DNA of 55,260 nt from Mesostigma viride (GCA_009746045.1 RPFO01000855.1:1-55260); one strand, 5' to 3'; counted from the first letter of the stretch, positions 39,294-49,330 are shown. A program made the numbers and translations. Notes: generated by a model from the sequence alone, not told the origin.

Positions 39294-39782
39294 TTACGAT
39301 TGAGATATTATACGGCCCGCTACGACCGGGGAGGCCGCCGGCGCCGTAAGTCGCGACCGTTGGTTGTACAGGTACCCGAGCACGAACGCCAGCCCCGCCC
39401 CGACCACCATGTACATGATCACGTTGCCTCTCGACTCCTCCGCCGCGATCTGCCGCATGCGGCTCTCGAGCGCCAGCTGCTGTCTCGCGCGGTTGTCCGC
39501 CGCCGCCGCCGCCGCGTGCATCTCTTGGACCGGGGGCGGGGGTCTCGCTCGCTGCGGGGGCAGCATCATGGACGGGTGTTGCGCGTGCGGTTGCTGTTGG
39601 TGCGGCGGCGGAATGGACAGCGGCCCCGGGATGTGGATGGGCTCGCGTCCCGTGCTGTCGGAGACCTGGAACGCAGGGGTCGCCTCCGAATGAGAATGAG
39701 ACGGTTGCGGGGCCATCGAGGACGACATCGACTCCCCCGACGGCATGAACGTGTAGGCTTGGTCCAAGGGCGCTCCGCTCAT
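39294..39782 (-). CDS. Pro/Gln/His-rich tail-anchored membrane protein, 162 aa
   Basis: This is an intact frame. A low-complexity N-terminal half (HSHSEA, PPPHQQQPHAQHPS, RARPPPPVQ) is followed by an Ala-rich helix and a C-terminal TM segment (VIMYMVVGAGLAFVLGYLY). It lies just upstream of the fibre gene on the same strand, so a virion-membrane role is plausible. Confidence 0.55.
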   Translation of the reverse strand: MSGAPLDQAYTFMPSGESMSSSMAPQPSHSHSEATPAFQVSDSTGREPIHIPGPLSIPPPHQQQPHAQHPSMMLPPQRARPPPPVQEMHAAAAAADNRARQQLALESRMRQIAAEESRGNVIMYMVVGAGLAFVLGYLYNQRSRLTAPAASPVVAGRIISQS

Positions 39783-39832
39783 CTTTACCCTCTACTCGAG
39801 GGAAATTAACCGCTCCCCGCGAACGAACTCGT

Positions 39833-40461
39833 TCAGATGTATTCCGCCATCGTTTCCGCCGCCGTGTGGAAACGCTTGGCGATGACTTCCTTCTTCTTGA
39901 CCGCCATGAACGGCACGACGTGGTTGTTGAAGATCCGCAGGACGTACTTCTCGATGTAGTGGCTGTCCTCCTTCACGGGCGGCTCGTCCTTGGCCGACCA
40001 GTCCCCGAGCACGTTGAAGAACCGGATGATCGCCTGCACGTGTTTCTCCTCCACGTTCGGGTAGATGACCTGCGTGAAGTACTTGTCGAACTCCTCGCGG
40101 TTCTGACACGACAGCAGGATCGGGATCATGCGTTCCGCGATCCGCAGCCCGCGGCGGGCTTCGGGGAAATGCTCTCCTCCGCCACCTTCCACCCGTCCAG
40201 CACCTCGGTGACGGCTTTCTTGATGGGTTCCGGAAGCCCCTCCTGCGTGCGGATGTGCATGAGACAGATCACCTCCACGTCCGTGACGGTCCCTTGCAGC
40301 TGCTTTGACTCGAGGATGCTGGCGAGGCGCACCACGATGTTCTTGATGATCCGGCGACACGACTCCGCGTCCTCGCCCAGGTTGCTCACCACGCTCTGGA
40401 TCATCGAGTTCGGGAACTTCCACGTGTGGACCTTGTTGTCGATGCGCACCTTGACTTCCAT
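39833..40461 (-). CDS. Unknown helical protein, one frameshift
   Basis: The start is at 40461. One missing base near 40155 joins two frames into about 209 residues, ending at 39833. It is all-helical with charged amphipathic segments (EAESCRRIIKNIVV-like and EEFDKYFTQVIYP). It is divergent from the gene at 40543 with an 81-bp gap that includes an AATTATTTG stretch. It may belong with that gene functionally. Confidence 0.5.
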
Positions 40462-40542
40462 GTTTCTCGTAGGAGCGGCTGAAATTCGCGCGTTCGTTTT
40501 GAACGCGAGGAATTATTTGCGGTAGTAACGTGTATAGAAACC

Positions 40543-41043
40543 ATGTCCGCGGTCCAGGCCTTCAACAACATGCTCTCGATGTTCCTGGGCGAGCTCGAGC
40601 TCGCCTTCCCCGACGAGAAGTCGATCGTCGGCGTGCGCACGGCCTTCTCCCTGGCCTGCAAGGGCAACGCCAGGCTGCCTCTGGACACGTTCATGGACGC
40701 CATGACGCCGCACGTCCTCTCGATCGTGAACAAGGACCCCGCGTTCTTCGCCGACGCCGTCGCCACCATCCCGTACGTGAAGGACATCCACATCCAAAAG
40801 CACTGGGCGGAGGCGCCGGAGGCCACCAAGGAAGCCATCTGGGAGTACCTCTCCACTCTGACCATGCTGGGCATGGGCGTGCGGAACATCCCCCCCGAGG
40901 TGCTGCGACAGGCGGAGTCCCTGGCGATGACGCTGGCCGAGAAGATCGAGAGCGGCGAAGGGTCCGCGTCCCAGCTCTTGGAGGACGTGATCTCCGGCGT
41001 CAAAGAGATCACGTCGTCCGACAAGCTGTTGACAGAAAATTAA
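40543..41043 (+). CDS. Helical giant-virus-type protein, 166 aa
   Basis: This is an intact frame. Segments such as VQAFNNMLSMFLGELELAFP, MDAMTPHVLSIVNKDPAFF and TKEAIWEYLSTLTMLGMG match the style of a conserved all-helical protein I have seen in many giant viruses (function unknown). It ends 25 bp left of the retrotransposon's 3' LTR, and the next gene's start codon is the insertion site. Confidence 0.6.
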   Translation: MSAVQAFNNMLSMFLGELELAFPDEKSIVGVRTAFSLACKGNARLPLDTFMDAMTPHVLSIVNKDPAFFADAVATIPYVKDIHIQKHWAEAPEATKEAIWEYLSTLTMLGMGVRNIPPEVLRQAESLAMTLAEKIESGEGSASQLLEDVISGVKEITSSDKLLTEN

Positions 41044-41063
41044 CTTCGAGCTAACTACATATA

Positions 41064-41068
41064 GGATG
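41064..41068. repeat. Target site duplication, left copy (GGATG)
   Basis: GGATG at 41064-41068 and 48894-48898 flank the LTR element exactly. A 5-bp duplication is typical of Ty1/copia integration. The right copy supplies the ATG of the interrupted gene. Confidence 0.85.
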
Positions 41069-41685
41069 AGTTGTGAGGGTAAGAATGCCACGAATTCCGC
41101 CATGGTTCTTGCAGGAAGTTGCCTTTATTAACAATCAGGAAACACAGACGTAAGTCACGTCACTTCCAAGACTGCACGCAGCACAGACGACAGGGTCGCA
41201 GTGCCAAGAGAACGTGCACGCAAGAACTAGCGTCCCGGTGTGACCAAGTCACTCATATAGCTTACTAGGGACGCGTCCAAGTATTCAGCTGCACTGTCAC
41301 AGCTGAACTGTCAATCAATTGATTACACAGACTCTGGCACGCCTTTGGCGCGCAGATCTATCAATTGTCCATACGGCTAGTCCTGTGGACCTATCCGTAC
41401 ACTAGTCAGCATCAATTGTCTCATAGGTCCTGGCGCGCTACAGTGCGCCTACCTATCAATTGACCATCAAGTCCTGTACAAGTCCTGTCAACGTCCTGCG
41501 GACTATCAAAGTGACACTTGTACATCCTGTGTCCGTACGCGCCCACAGTGGCGCGCCGGGTACTGTCGGCACAGCCTAGGAAACGTCATAACTTTTACGT
41601 TCCTTAACCAAATGAGGCGTTCAAGGTGCCGTTGGAAAGAGCGTAACAATCTCTATCCATCTAACGTAAATCCTTTACGTTAACT
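41069..41685 (-). repeat. 3' LTR of the retrotransposon (617 bp)
   Basis: By eye it is identical to 48277-48893. The ends are AGTT...AACT, a 4-bp inverted repeat, not the usual TG...CA. As the coding strand is minus, this is the downstream LTR. Confidence 0.9.
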
Positions 41686-41686
41686 C

Positions 41687-41705
41687 CAATCCCTTCTTTT
41701 CTTTA
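41687..41705 (-). other. Polypurine tract of the retrotransposon
   Basis: On the minus strand AAAGAAAAGAAGGGATTGG abuts the 3' LTR. A purine run here primes plus-strand DNA synthesis. Confidence 0.6.
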
Positions 41706-42634
41706 GGGATCACATCCCCTGCCAGGGACCCTTGAAGTAGCTTGAAATGTCCTTCACTCCAGCTTGAAGCTTGAACAGATGTCTTTAATGGCCATTGCCA
41801 TTCCCCCAGCCCTTTCTTTTAAGGAACTGGAAAAGAAACAGATCTGCCACAGGGAAAACCATTCATGAGAAATGGATAAAAACCTATGGAAGTGGCATTA
41901 CAGAGTACCACCAGATATTAGAAGCACACAAAATTAAATACATACAGGTTAATTCTATGAGGTCTTCTCCAGGAATTAATCCCATCACCTCGGTAGAGCC
42001 TCCAGTACAATGACCTTCTGGCGGTGAGTTACATTAATCCCAGATACTAATCCCATAAAACCCAGTACATATTCAATATAAGTACAATAAATCCATGACA
42101 ATTAAAATACCACTTGACAAAGTAAGGCGTATTACAATAGTTTGCCTGTCATTCTCTCAACAGGGGTCTATTGGCGCCCGTCTTACGGCGCCCGTCTACT
42201 TGCCAGATGGTAAACTGCCACAGCAAACAAATGACAAAATGAAACACATAGGCAACAATTAAATCCTGCCCTGGGGAACTAGGGAAGTCTGAACAGGCAA
42301 ACACCTGAACAGGCCAGCTTGTAGAAACATAATACCAGGGAATCGAACCCCGCCCTATAAACCCCAGAATAAAGGTTCCCAGACCATTGTGAGAAGTATG
42401 TACAAATATACATTTCTTTTAAAATAGAATACATGGTCTGTAATGGACCTGTCAACCTTGTGTAGTCAACAGCATGAACCCCAGCCAAAACCTGGCTGTA
42501 TCCTGATTAAAATCAGAGTGAGTGTACCATGGTCCATGAGCCTTAGTACAGACTAAAATACAGGTATTATGCCAGTCACAATGCTGACACTACCACACAA
42601 TCTGCTCTCCAATGCCCTATAACCATGCACCAGC
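41706..42634. other. Retrotransposon 3' untranslated region
   Basis: AT-richer DNA between the end of pol and the polypurine tract. I see no gene in it. Confidence 0.6.
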
Positions 42635-45600
42635 TTAGACAGCTTGCTGAGATGGGTCCATCAGAGACTGAAGAACCTTGTATTGCACTGCTGCCTTCTG
42701 CACTAGCTTGGTCAAAGCATCAGCAGGATTGTCAACCCCAGGGATATGCTCAATATTGGCCAAGGAGGACAACTCCTTAAGAAGGAGATAATCCAAGTCC
42801 CTACTTCTGGCCATCTGCCTGTGCACAAACTGCACCATCCCCATGGAGTCTGTTTTTAGAAGAGTGGTAACCTGAAGTGGCCAAGGAGTGTTAGAAGTCA
42901 TCTGATGAAGCAACTCCTTCAGATAAAGGCTTGTGTGAATGCCTTCACAAATAGCCCTGCATTCTGCCACATCACTGCTGACAGCCACCCGTTTGTGCAG
43001 GCGACTAAACCAGCTCACCAAACTCCCCAGGCCTTCCTGTCTGAGCACAAAGAGCCCTGCAGCCCTGCCCCTGACCTTGGAGACCTGCCTGCTGTCCATT
43101 GAGCTATCCACATACAGCTCCATGCAAATGGGTTGTGATAAATCCACTGCAGACAACAGAATGCCAGATGAAGCCCTGACCTGATCAGCCACCTTGGCAG
43201 ACCCTAGCTCCACCAGCATGTCATCAGGCAACCTGGCTATGACCATAAGGTCTGGCCTGGAAATGCCTGCCACCCAAGCAACCATGCCCCTCACCATGGG
43301 ACACAGTGCCTGTGTGATGGTTGGAGGAAGCTTGCTAATGAGGGTCTCTTGATAGTCATTGCCCCCCACCAGCAGCATACGCCACTCCCCTCCCTTCTTC
43401 ACCAGTGTGGCCTCCATGCCCACAAACAGCAGAGGCTCATTCTCCACCTGCCATTGCTCCCTACCCAGAGGAAACTTGGACTTAATGATGGTGATCAGCT
43501 CCTTAAGCCACGACGTGGGAGCTATCAGATGTAGGTCATCCCCGTGCAGCGAAGCATACACTGGCAGGCCTTCCCATTGCCCCAGAAACAGACAGGGGTC
43601 TACAGGAGAGACCTTCAAGTTGCAATGCTCCTTCAGGAAACGGTTGAGAGTCTCCCTCCAGATTATTGGACTTGACCTCAGGCCCTCCAGGCCCTTGAGG
43701 ATTTTAAGGAACTCCGTGTGGATGTCCCTTTTCCATACAGCAGGCACCCTAACATAGAAAGGCGTCTTGCCCTCCCACTTTTCCTGTGCCACATCTGCAT
43801 CACCCTCCAGAAATGCCCTCTTGAAGTCTATCACCACTGAGCCATAGTCCAAGCCCTTGTTGAGAAGGCCTAGAAAGACACACAGCAGCAGCCTCCAAGT
43901 ATCATGCAGCATGCCAGGGGTATACAACTCCTCAGCAGTGCACTCACCAGTACCCTTGAACTCATTCAGCACTGGCCTGACATGTGGTACCTTGACCCCG
44001 TCCACCTCCTTCATCTTGATGACAAACTTGAGCTTGAGTAGACGTCGTGCAGGAGGCAGGTCATTGACAGGTTCCACGCATTTCTTGGAGATCCAGTCCT
44101 CCCCAGATTTAATGAGACCCAGTGTGACCTGGGGACACATAATGGGAGAGGACATGAGCTTCACCAGGCCTTGGTAGTTGATAGGGCTGTGTCCAGCAAG
44201 TGAGTGAGGACCAATGCCCAAACTGCTTGGATGACTAGCAGCTGGCAGTATGAGGTCATCAACCAAGGGCTCCTGCCCCTGGCACACTTGCACACGCTTA
44301 ACCGTCCTGGTTACTGCACGTGATAGGTGAGTGGTCCTGAAATTAATCAGTGGGACCTGACCAGCCCCTTCCTTAGTCAGGAGAGAGGACGTGATCACTA
44401 CCCCATCCTGGCATAGGAAATTCTGCCCCAGAAGAGCAGGTCCTTGATAGCCCTCCAAGACACAAAAAGCAGTGTCCTGTCCAAGGATAGGAATGAATAC
44501 CTCACCCAGTACCTTCACGTGTACCCCGCCACTGAAGTCAGACACAAACTGATAGCTGGGTTCAGACATGCTGTACCCTGCTGCAGCCCTGGTCCCAATA
44601 ATGGAGACCTGAGAATTAGTGTCTACCTCTAAGGCAGTGTCCAGCCCCAGATTGCCATGCCACCTGAGCTTGGCTACCTTGGGCTGCTTCTTGGCCCTTT
44701 GTAGAGCCCCAATCAATCCAGCCAAACTTGTCCCCCTGGGCTTGGTTAGTGCCTTGGGCTTGACAGTTGACTCCCCAGCTGTTGACCTTGCAGCCTGTTC
44801 AACAAGTACCTCTGCAACCTGGCCAGGGCTGACAGATTCCCCTGCAACAGATGTGGTCGTTGCGTCAGTGATGTCACCTGGGACCTGAAAATCCTGCAGA
44901 TCCTGTGAGCCTTGTGCCTGACTGCCCTCATTCATCAGGTTAGGCTTGACATATGACCAACTCAGCCGGTGTACATGCTTTGGTTCGTCCTCCATGCTGA
45001 CCAAGCATGCGTGGCTAGCTTCATCAACCTGGGTAACCACCCCAGGACTCCAGCTACCACGTTTGCCATAAAGGCTAGGTTCCTTCCAAGCTAGGACCTT
45101 CTGACCCACTTGTGGCTCCAGCATCTTCCAACCCCGGTCCTTCTCCCTCAGCTTGGCAAAGGTGACATGTGCAGCATGTTTCCAGCCCTCCAGCACATGT
45201 GGTGGGCACAGGCCATGATATAGACCCATTGGGCTGACAGCAACTCCATCATAGTAGAAGTTAACCCTGCTGTTCAGCTGCTGCTCCACGTTCCTCAGCC
45301 ATGCACTCCTGACAAGTGCAGGTGCAGACAAGGGTACCCAGTCTTCAGAGATGATCAATTTCTTGACCTCCTGGATTGCCCTCTCGATAGCACCCTGCTG
45401 CCCATGAGCCTCCCTAGGTGTAACCAGCAACTCAGGAAGGGTAGGATCACCCTTGAGATGCTGAAACTGCATGTCCACCTGGATCCTTGTGGTAGGAAAC
45501 TTGGCTCTTACATTCTGCAGGGCAGCCAGCAAGTACCTGTTCTTCATAGAAGGTAAATGCTCCAGCACCTTGTATTTCGTGTACCTGTCCACGCACACCA

Positions 45601-46120
45601 ACAGTTGCATGCCCCTGATGTGTTGGATATCACACTGCAGATCACCAATGCTCTGAGGTAGAGCTTTGGCATGTGATTTCCTGGGCTTGTTGGAGGACAA
45701 CTGGCACTTACACCGTGAGGCAGCTTGCTGACACGCCTTAAGAAGGGGTGCCCTGCCCATACGGAAGGCAAAGTTGTTTGACAGAGAAGTGGCATGCCCA
45801 AACATGTTGTGGATTCGGGCACCCAACTCCTGGTACACAGAGGAAGCAGTCCCTGGCACAGTCAGGACTGTGCTGTCAGGTTGTCCAGCATCACCATGCT
45901 GACTTCCATCCTGTTCTGACTCAGAGCCTGAGTCACCCTGCTCATGCCCAACACCTGGACCGCCAGCAGGGACCACATGCATACCACCAGAGGCCTTCAC
46001 ACCCCTCTGTGGTTGTACATTGGTTTCTCTCAAAATGAGAGGTCCACCCTCGTGCCCAGCACGAGGATGCATAGGGTCAGACATACTTACAGCTGCATCA
46101 GCTGTCAAGGACGTCTTCAT
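42635..46120 (-). CDS. pol: Retrotransposon pol: integrase, protease, reverse transcriptase, RNase H (1,161 aa)
   Basis: This is an intact frame. Residues 104-140 hold a His/Cys zinc site. The integrase core follows with Asp 164, Asp 216 and Glu 246 (QQGAIERAIQ). A retropepsin-like segment lies at 490-580 (LEVDTNSQVSIIG and ALLGQNFL). Reverse transcriptase motifs are VVIDFKRAFLEGD (760-773) and LHGDDLHLI (858-866). RNase H has Asp 1005, Glu 1053, Asp 1091 and the HIPGVDNPADALTK tail. In copia the protease lies before integrase; here it appears to lie after it. The RT active site reads HGDD rather than YVDD. Confidence 0.85.
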   Translation of the reverse strand: MKTSLTADAAVSMSDPMHPRAGHEGGPLILRETNVQPQRGVKASGGMHVVPAGGPGVGHEQGDSGSESEQDGSQHGDAGQPDSTVLTVPGTASSVYQELGARIHNMFGHATSLSNNFAFRMGRAPLLKACQQAASRCKCQLSSNKPRKSHAKALPQSIGDLQCDIQHIRGMQLLVCVDRYTKYKVLEHLPSMKNRYLLAALQNVRAKFPTTRIQVDMQFQHLKGDPTLPELLVTPREAHGQQGAIERAIQEVKKLIISEDWVPLSAPALVRSAWLRNVEQQLNSRVNFYYDGVAVSPMGLYHGLCPPHVLEGWKHAAHVTFAKLREKDRGWKMLEPQVGQKVLAWKEPSLYGKRGSWSPGVVTQVDEASHACLVSMEDEPKHVHRLSWSYVKPNLMNEGSQAQGSQDLQDFQVPGDITDATTTSVAGESVSPGQVAEVLVEQAARSTAGESTVKPKALTKPRGTSLAGLIGALQRAKKQPKVAKLRWHGNLGLDTALEVDTNSQVSIIGTRAAAGYSMSEPSYQFVSDFSGGVHVKVLGEVFIPILGQDTAFCVLEGYQGPALLGQNFLCQDGVVITSSLLTKEGAGQVPLINFRTTHLSRAVTRTVKRVQVCQGQEPLVDDLILPAASHPSSLGIGPHSLAGHSPINYQGLVKLMSSPIMCPQVTLGLIKSGEDWISKKCVEPVNDLPPARRLLKLKFVIKMKEVDGVKVPHVRPVLNEFKGTGECTAEELYTPGMLHDTWRLLLCVFLGLLNKGLDYGSVVIDFKRAFLEGDADVAQEKWEGKTPFYVRVPAVWKRDIHTEFLKILKGLEGLRSSPIIWRETLNRFLKEHCNLKVSPVDPCLFLGQWEGLPVYASLHGDDLHLIAPTSWLKELITIIKSKFPLGREQWQVENEPLLFVGMEATLVKKGGEWRMLLVGGNDYQETLISKLPPTITQALCPMVRGMVAWVAGISRPDLMVIARLPDDMLVELGSAKVADQVRASSGILLSAVDLSQPICMELYVDSSMDSRQVSKVRGRAAGLFVLRQEGLGSLVSWFSRLHKRVAVSSDVAECRAICEGIHTSLYLKELLHQMTSNTPWPLQVTTLLKTDSMGMVQFVHRQMARSRDLDYLLLKELSSLANIEHIPGVDNPADALTKLVQKAAVQYKVLQSLMDPSQQAV

Positions 46121-46261
46121 AGGAACCTGTACCTCTCCAGGTGACCTGGGGCCACACTGAACCTGGAGATCACCCTCTTGTTGCCCAGATATAAAATCTG
46201 CATTGGAGCACCTGGCCTCCCCCTTGGGTGAATTAAGGTGTGTAGGGGTTGCCTCAGACAG

Positions 46262-47373
46262 TCACTGCTCCTTGTTGTCTTCTTGCTGACTGCCCTTTGA
46301 AGGCTGGCCTGCCTGGGACTTGTTGTTGTTCTTCTTGTTGTTGTTGTTATTCTTGTTGCTGCCCTGGCCCTGGGACTTCTTGAAGCTGGGACACTCCTTC
46401 TTGATGTGCCCCCACCCCTTGCACAGGTAGCATTGTATCTTGGACTTGCCCTGGCCACTGCCCCCATTGTCAGACGCGTTGCCCTGCTTGGGCTGACCAC
46501 CCACCCGCCTGAACACCGACTTGGAGTGTGACCTCCTGTCAGAATCAGGTGAATGATCTCCCTTGCGCTTGTGATGGTTGCCCCTACGCCCTCCTTGGCT
46601 TCGGTCAGCCTCAGACGTCTTGGAGCCACCCTGGGTACGCCCGCCTGCCTGGGTAGCCTTCACTGCTGGCACTCCACCCTCAAACAGCTCCTCTGCCTCG
46701 AGTGCTTGTTTATGATGACCTTGTAGGCCTTCAGGGTAGAGTGTGGGGCACACATGACTTTAAGGAGCCACGTGTCGCCTTATCCAGCCCAGAAACCTTG
46801 AGCCAGTTGGTTAGGGCTATGTTATCAGCGACATTAAAGCCGTGAGCCCTGCCCTCCTCAACCATCTTACAATAGTTGAGAAAGTTCTGGATCAGGTCCC
46901 CCTTGACCTCCCACCCTTGGTACTTGTCCTGCCAATGGATCCCCACTTCTTCTCTGATCCTCCAGCAGCTCCTTCAGCTCAGCCACGTACAGTGCCCAGG
47001 CCTTATTGGCCTTTTTGCACTCCCTGGTTAGGTCCTTAATCTGGTCAGTACACTTGCCAAAAGTGCTACTGCCTATCCAGATTTGATAGTAATTTGTACC
47101 ACCGTACAAGCTAGGGAACCCTTCCAATCCCTCCACAAACTCTTCAGCCTGCTTAGGCTTGGAGTCTGAGGTTACAGGCTGCAACTGATTGACAATTAAA
47201 AGACCCTGTGTGGTAAGATCAAAGCCATGAATAGCTTGTGCATTATTATTATTGTGAGGAAGGTTGGTAATCTCTCCGGTAAGCCCCACGTCATCTACGT
47301 GAGCGGTTCCACTACCAGCACCCCCATTATTATTCCCACTGGCTGGACCCTTGCTACGGCGTCCCTCAGCCAT
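46262..47373 (-). CDS. gag: Retrotransposon gag, two frameshifts
   Basis: The start is 47373. Two shifts (near 46945 and 46745) are needed to join the N-terminal helical part, a middle segment (MGIHWQDKYQGWEVKGDLI) and a C-terminal nucleocapsid part with the CCHC knuckle CYLCKGWGHIKKEC (plus-strand about 46391-46432) and Asn/Lys/Gln-rich flanks. Both shifts run opposite to most in this window (one extra or two missing bases). It either is inactive or contains sequence errors. Pol starts 141 bp downstream in a different frame. Confidence 0.75.
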
Positions 47374-47542
47374 CCTGCACTACCAGCTATTCAAAGAACA
47401 CCTTAACAAAGCAGCAGAAAATATGTACAAAATTTTTGTGTCGCCACTGCCGCCTGCGCCGGTGTCGCTGCCGCCCCCGCGAATTGCCGCCGAAATTCGA
47501 CAAAAAAATGTCGACAAGTACTGCAGAAGAAAATTAGGCCGA

Positions 47543-48255
47543 CTAGTAGTCAAGGCCCCTGAAGTCGCAGTACGTGTATACGAACTCACGATCCTCCATA
47601 TCCAGCTCCGGACCTGCACCGGTATGAATTAAAACCGGCGTGCTCCCCGCCGCGTAAGTTGCGACGCGCCGACGCGCGACGAGGCGCAGAGGATGTGTAA
47701 AGATCGTCAATAATTCCCACCCCGCGGGAATCCACTCTCGCACAGAGGCGAGAAATGCCACCAGGTTAATTAAAACCTGGCGCTCGCGACTGCGTACGCC
47801 GCGAGTGAGCAGCGATAACAGCGCGAGATCCTGAAACAAATTTGTTGACACCGCCGGCGCGCCCCCCGTGCGAAGCGATGCCCAGTTTTGCAGGTTTCTC
47901 TGGTAACCGGTGAGTGAAGAGAGGACGTTGTCCAACTCCTCAATGGCAGTCGTGACTTCGGTCACCGACCGCAAACCTCCCCGCACCTGGACCGTAAATG
48001 TCGATAAAATGTTTCGAATCTGGTCCAACAGGTTGCGGATTGCCGGCACCAGTGCTGGCAAATCGGGGTCCTCGGGGTTATCCCCGAGCAATGCGTGAGC
48101 TGCACGCTGCTGACGATGAAGCTCGTCGAGCGAAACTGTAACTTCGTCGAGCAATTGTGCCACGACGGCACAGTTGGTCTTGACGAAGAACCAGCCGGCG
48201 GAGCGGCTATTTCCTCATCGTCCGGAATCCGAAATTCTTCCGAATTTGGCATCTT
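47543..48255 (-). CDS. Additional frame between 5' LTR and gag, one frameshift
   Basis: A frame starting around the ATG near 48252 (MPNSEEFRIPDDEEIAAPP) shifts by one missing base near 48180 into a 206-codon frame that ends at 47543. The product (about 235 aa) is helical, with AVVAQLLDEVTVSLDELHRQ, LVPAIRNLLDQIRNIL and DNVLSSLTGYQRNLQ. I recognise no family. Typical copia elements have only a leader here, so this may be a captured gene, an extra structural protein, or an N-terminal gag part. Confidence 0.5.
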
Positions 48256-48276
48256 TTTGACAGAGCGTGTAATACG

Positions 48277-48893
48277 AGTTGTGAGGGTAAGAATGCCACG
48301 AATTCCGCCATGGTTCTTGCAGGAAGTTGCCTTTATTAACAATCAGGAAACACAGACGTAAGTCACGTCACTTCCAAGACTGCACGCAGCACAGACGACA
48401 GGGTCGCAGTGCCAAGAGAACGTGCACGCAAGAACTAGCGTCCCGGTGTGACCAAGTCACTCATATAGCTTACTAGGGACGCGTCCAAGTATTCAGCTGC
48501 ACTGTCACAGCTGAACTGTCAATCAATTGATTACACAGACTCTGGCACGCCTTTGGCGCGCAGATCTATCAATTGTCCATACGGCTAGTCCTGTGGACCT
48601 ATCCGTACACTAGTCAGCATCAATTGTCTCATAGGTCCTGGCGCGCTACAGTGCGCCTACCTATCAATTGACCATCAAGTCCTGTACAAGTCCTGTCAAC
48701 GTCCTGCGGACTATCAAAGTGACACTTGTACATCCTGTGTCCGTACGCGCCCACAGTGGCGCGCCGGGTACTGTCGGCACAGCCTAGGAAACGTCATAAC
48801 TTTTACGTTCCTTAACCAAATGAGGCGTTCAAGGTGCCGTTGGAAAGAGCGTAACAATCTCTATCCATCTAACGTAAATCCTTTACGTTAACT
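48277..48893 (-). repeat. 5' LTR of the retrotransposon (617 bp)
   Basis: By eye it is identical to 41069-41685. It should promote leftward transcription of gag-pol. The base next to it inside the element starts CGTATTACACG on the coding strand, so the usual TGG-starting primer site is not seen. Confidence 0.9.
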
Positions 48894-48895
48894 GG

Positions 48896-49306
48896 ATGCA
48901 GGTATTCGAACGTTTGTTCGACGACCCCATGTACTTTTGGCCGTTCGTGCCCGGCGCGAGCGTTTCGGACCGGTGCGACGCGGCCAAGCGGTTCGGGTTG
49001 TACGTGATGCTGATTGGCGGCGCCGTCACGTGGTCGGTGCGCGCCGTGGTGTTGGGCCTGATCATCATCGTCCTCTCGCACATGTTCTTCTGTTTCGACG
49101 CCAGGTTCGCGAAGAAGACGGCGGACGACGGCAATCCGCACGCCAACTACACCGTGGGCAGGGACTTCCGGACCGTCGAGGGGACGGTCCCGAGCGCCGT
49201 CGCGCGCGACACGTACCAATCGCTCGTCGAGGCGCCCAACGAGTCGGACATGACGCGGTTTCTCGCCGTCGCCCATCCCGACCTCACGCAGCGGAGGAGA
49301 TATTGA
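48896..49306 (+). CDS. Two-TM membrane protein whose upstream region is displaced by the retrotransposon
   Basis: The ATG at 48896 lies inside the GGATG target duplication, so the coding frame (136 aa) is intact but its native upstream DNA now sits 7.8 kb away at 41063. The hydrophobic stretch YVMLIGGAVTWSVRAVVLGLIIIVLSHMFF gives one or two TM segments. The soluble C-terminus is charged. Expression would now depend on sequence in the antisense-oriented LTR. Confidence 0.7.
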   Translation: MQVFERLFDDPMYFWPFVPGASVSDRCDAAKRFGLYVMLIGGAVTWSVRAVVLGLIIIVLSHMFFCFDARFAKKTADDGNPHANYTVGRDFRTVEGTVPSAVARDTYQSLVEAPNESDMTRFLAVAHPDLTQRRRY

Positions 49307-49330
49307 TTTTCGAAGTAGAAGGGTAGAGGG

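Larger units (their letters stand above)
41069..48893 (-). mobile_element. Complete copia-like LTR retrotransposon (7.8 kb)
   Basis: Two 617-bp LTRs, a GGATG duplication, gag with a zinc knuckle, a 1,161-aa pol, and an additional frame between the 5' LTR and gag. The reverse transcriptase/RNase H order (RT, then RNase H at the C-terminus) with integrase upstream places it with Ty1/copia. The identical LTRs argue for a recent insertion, yet gag carries two apparent frameshifts. Confidence 0.9.

Noticed and set aside
46745-46945. Programmed frameshifting as the explanation for the gag breaks
   Set aside because: Both shifts fall within gag, not at the gag-pol junction, and no slippery heptamer with a following pseudoknot was evident. 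Sequence error or decay is simpler.
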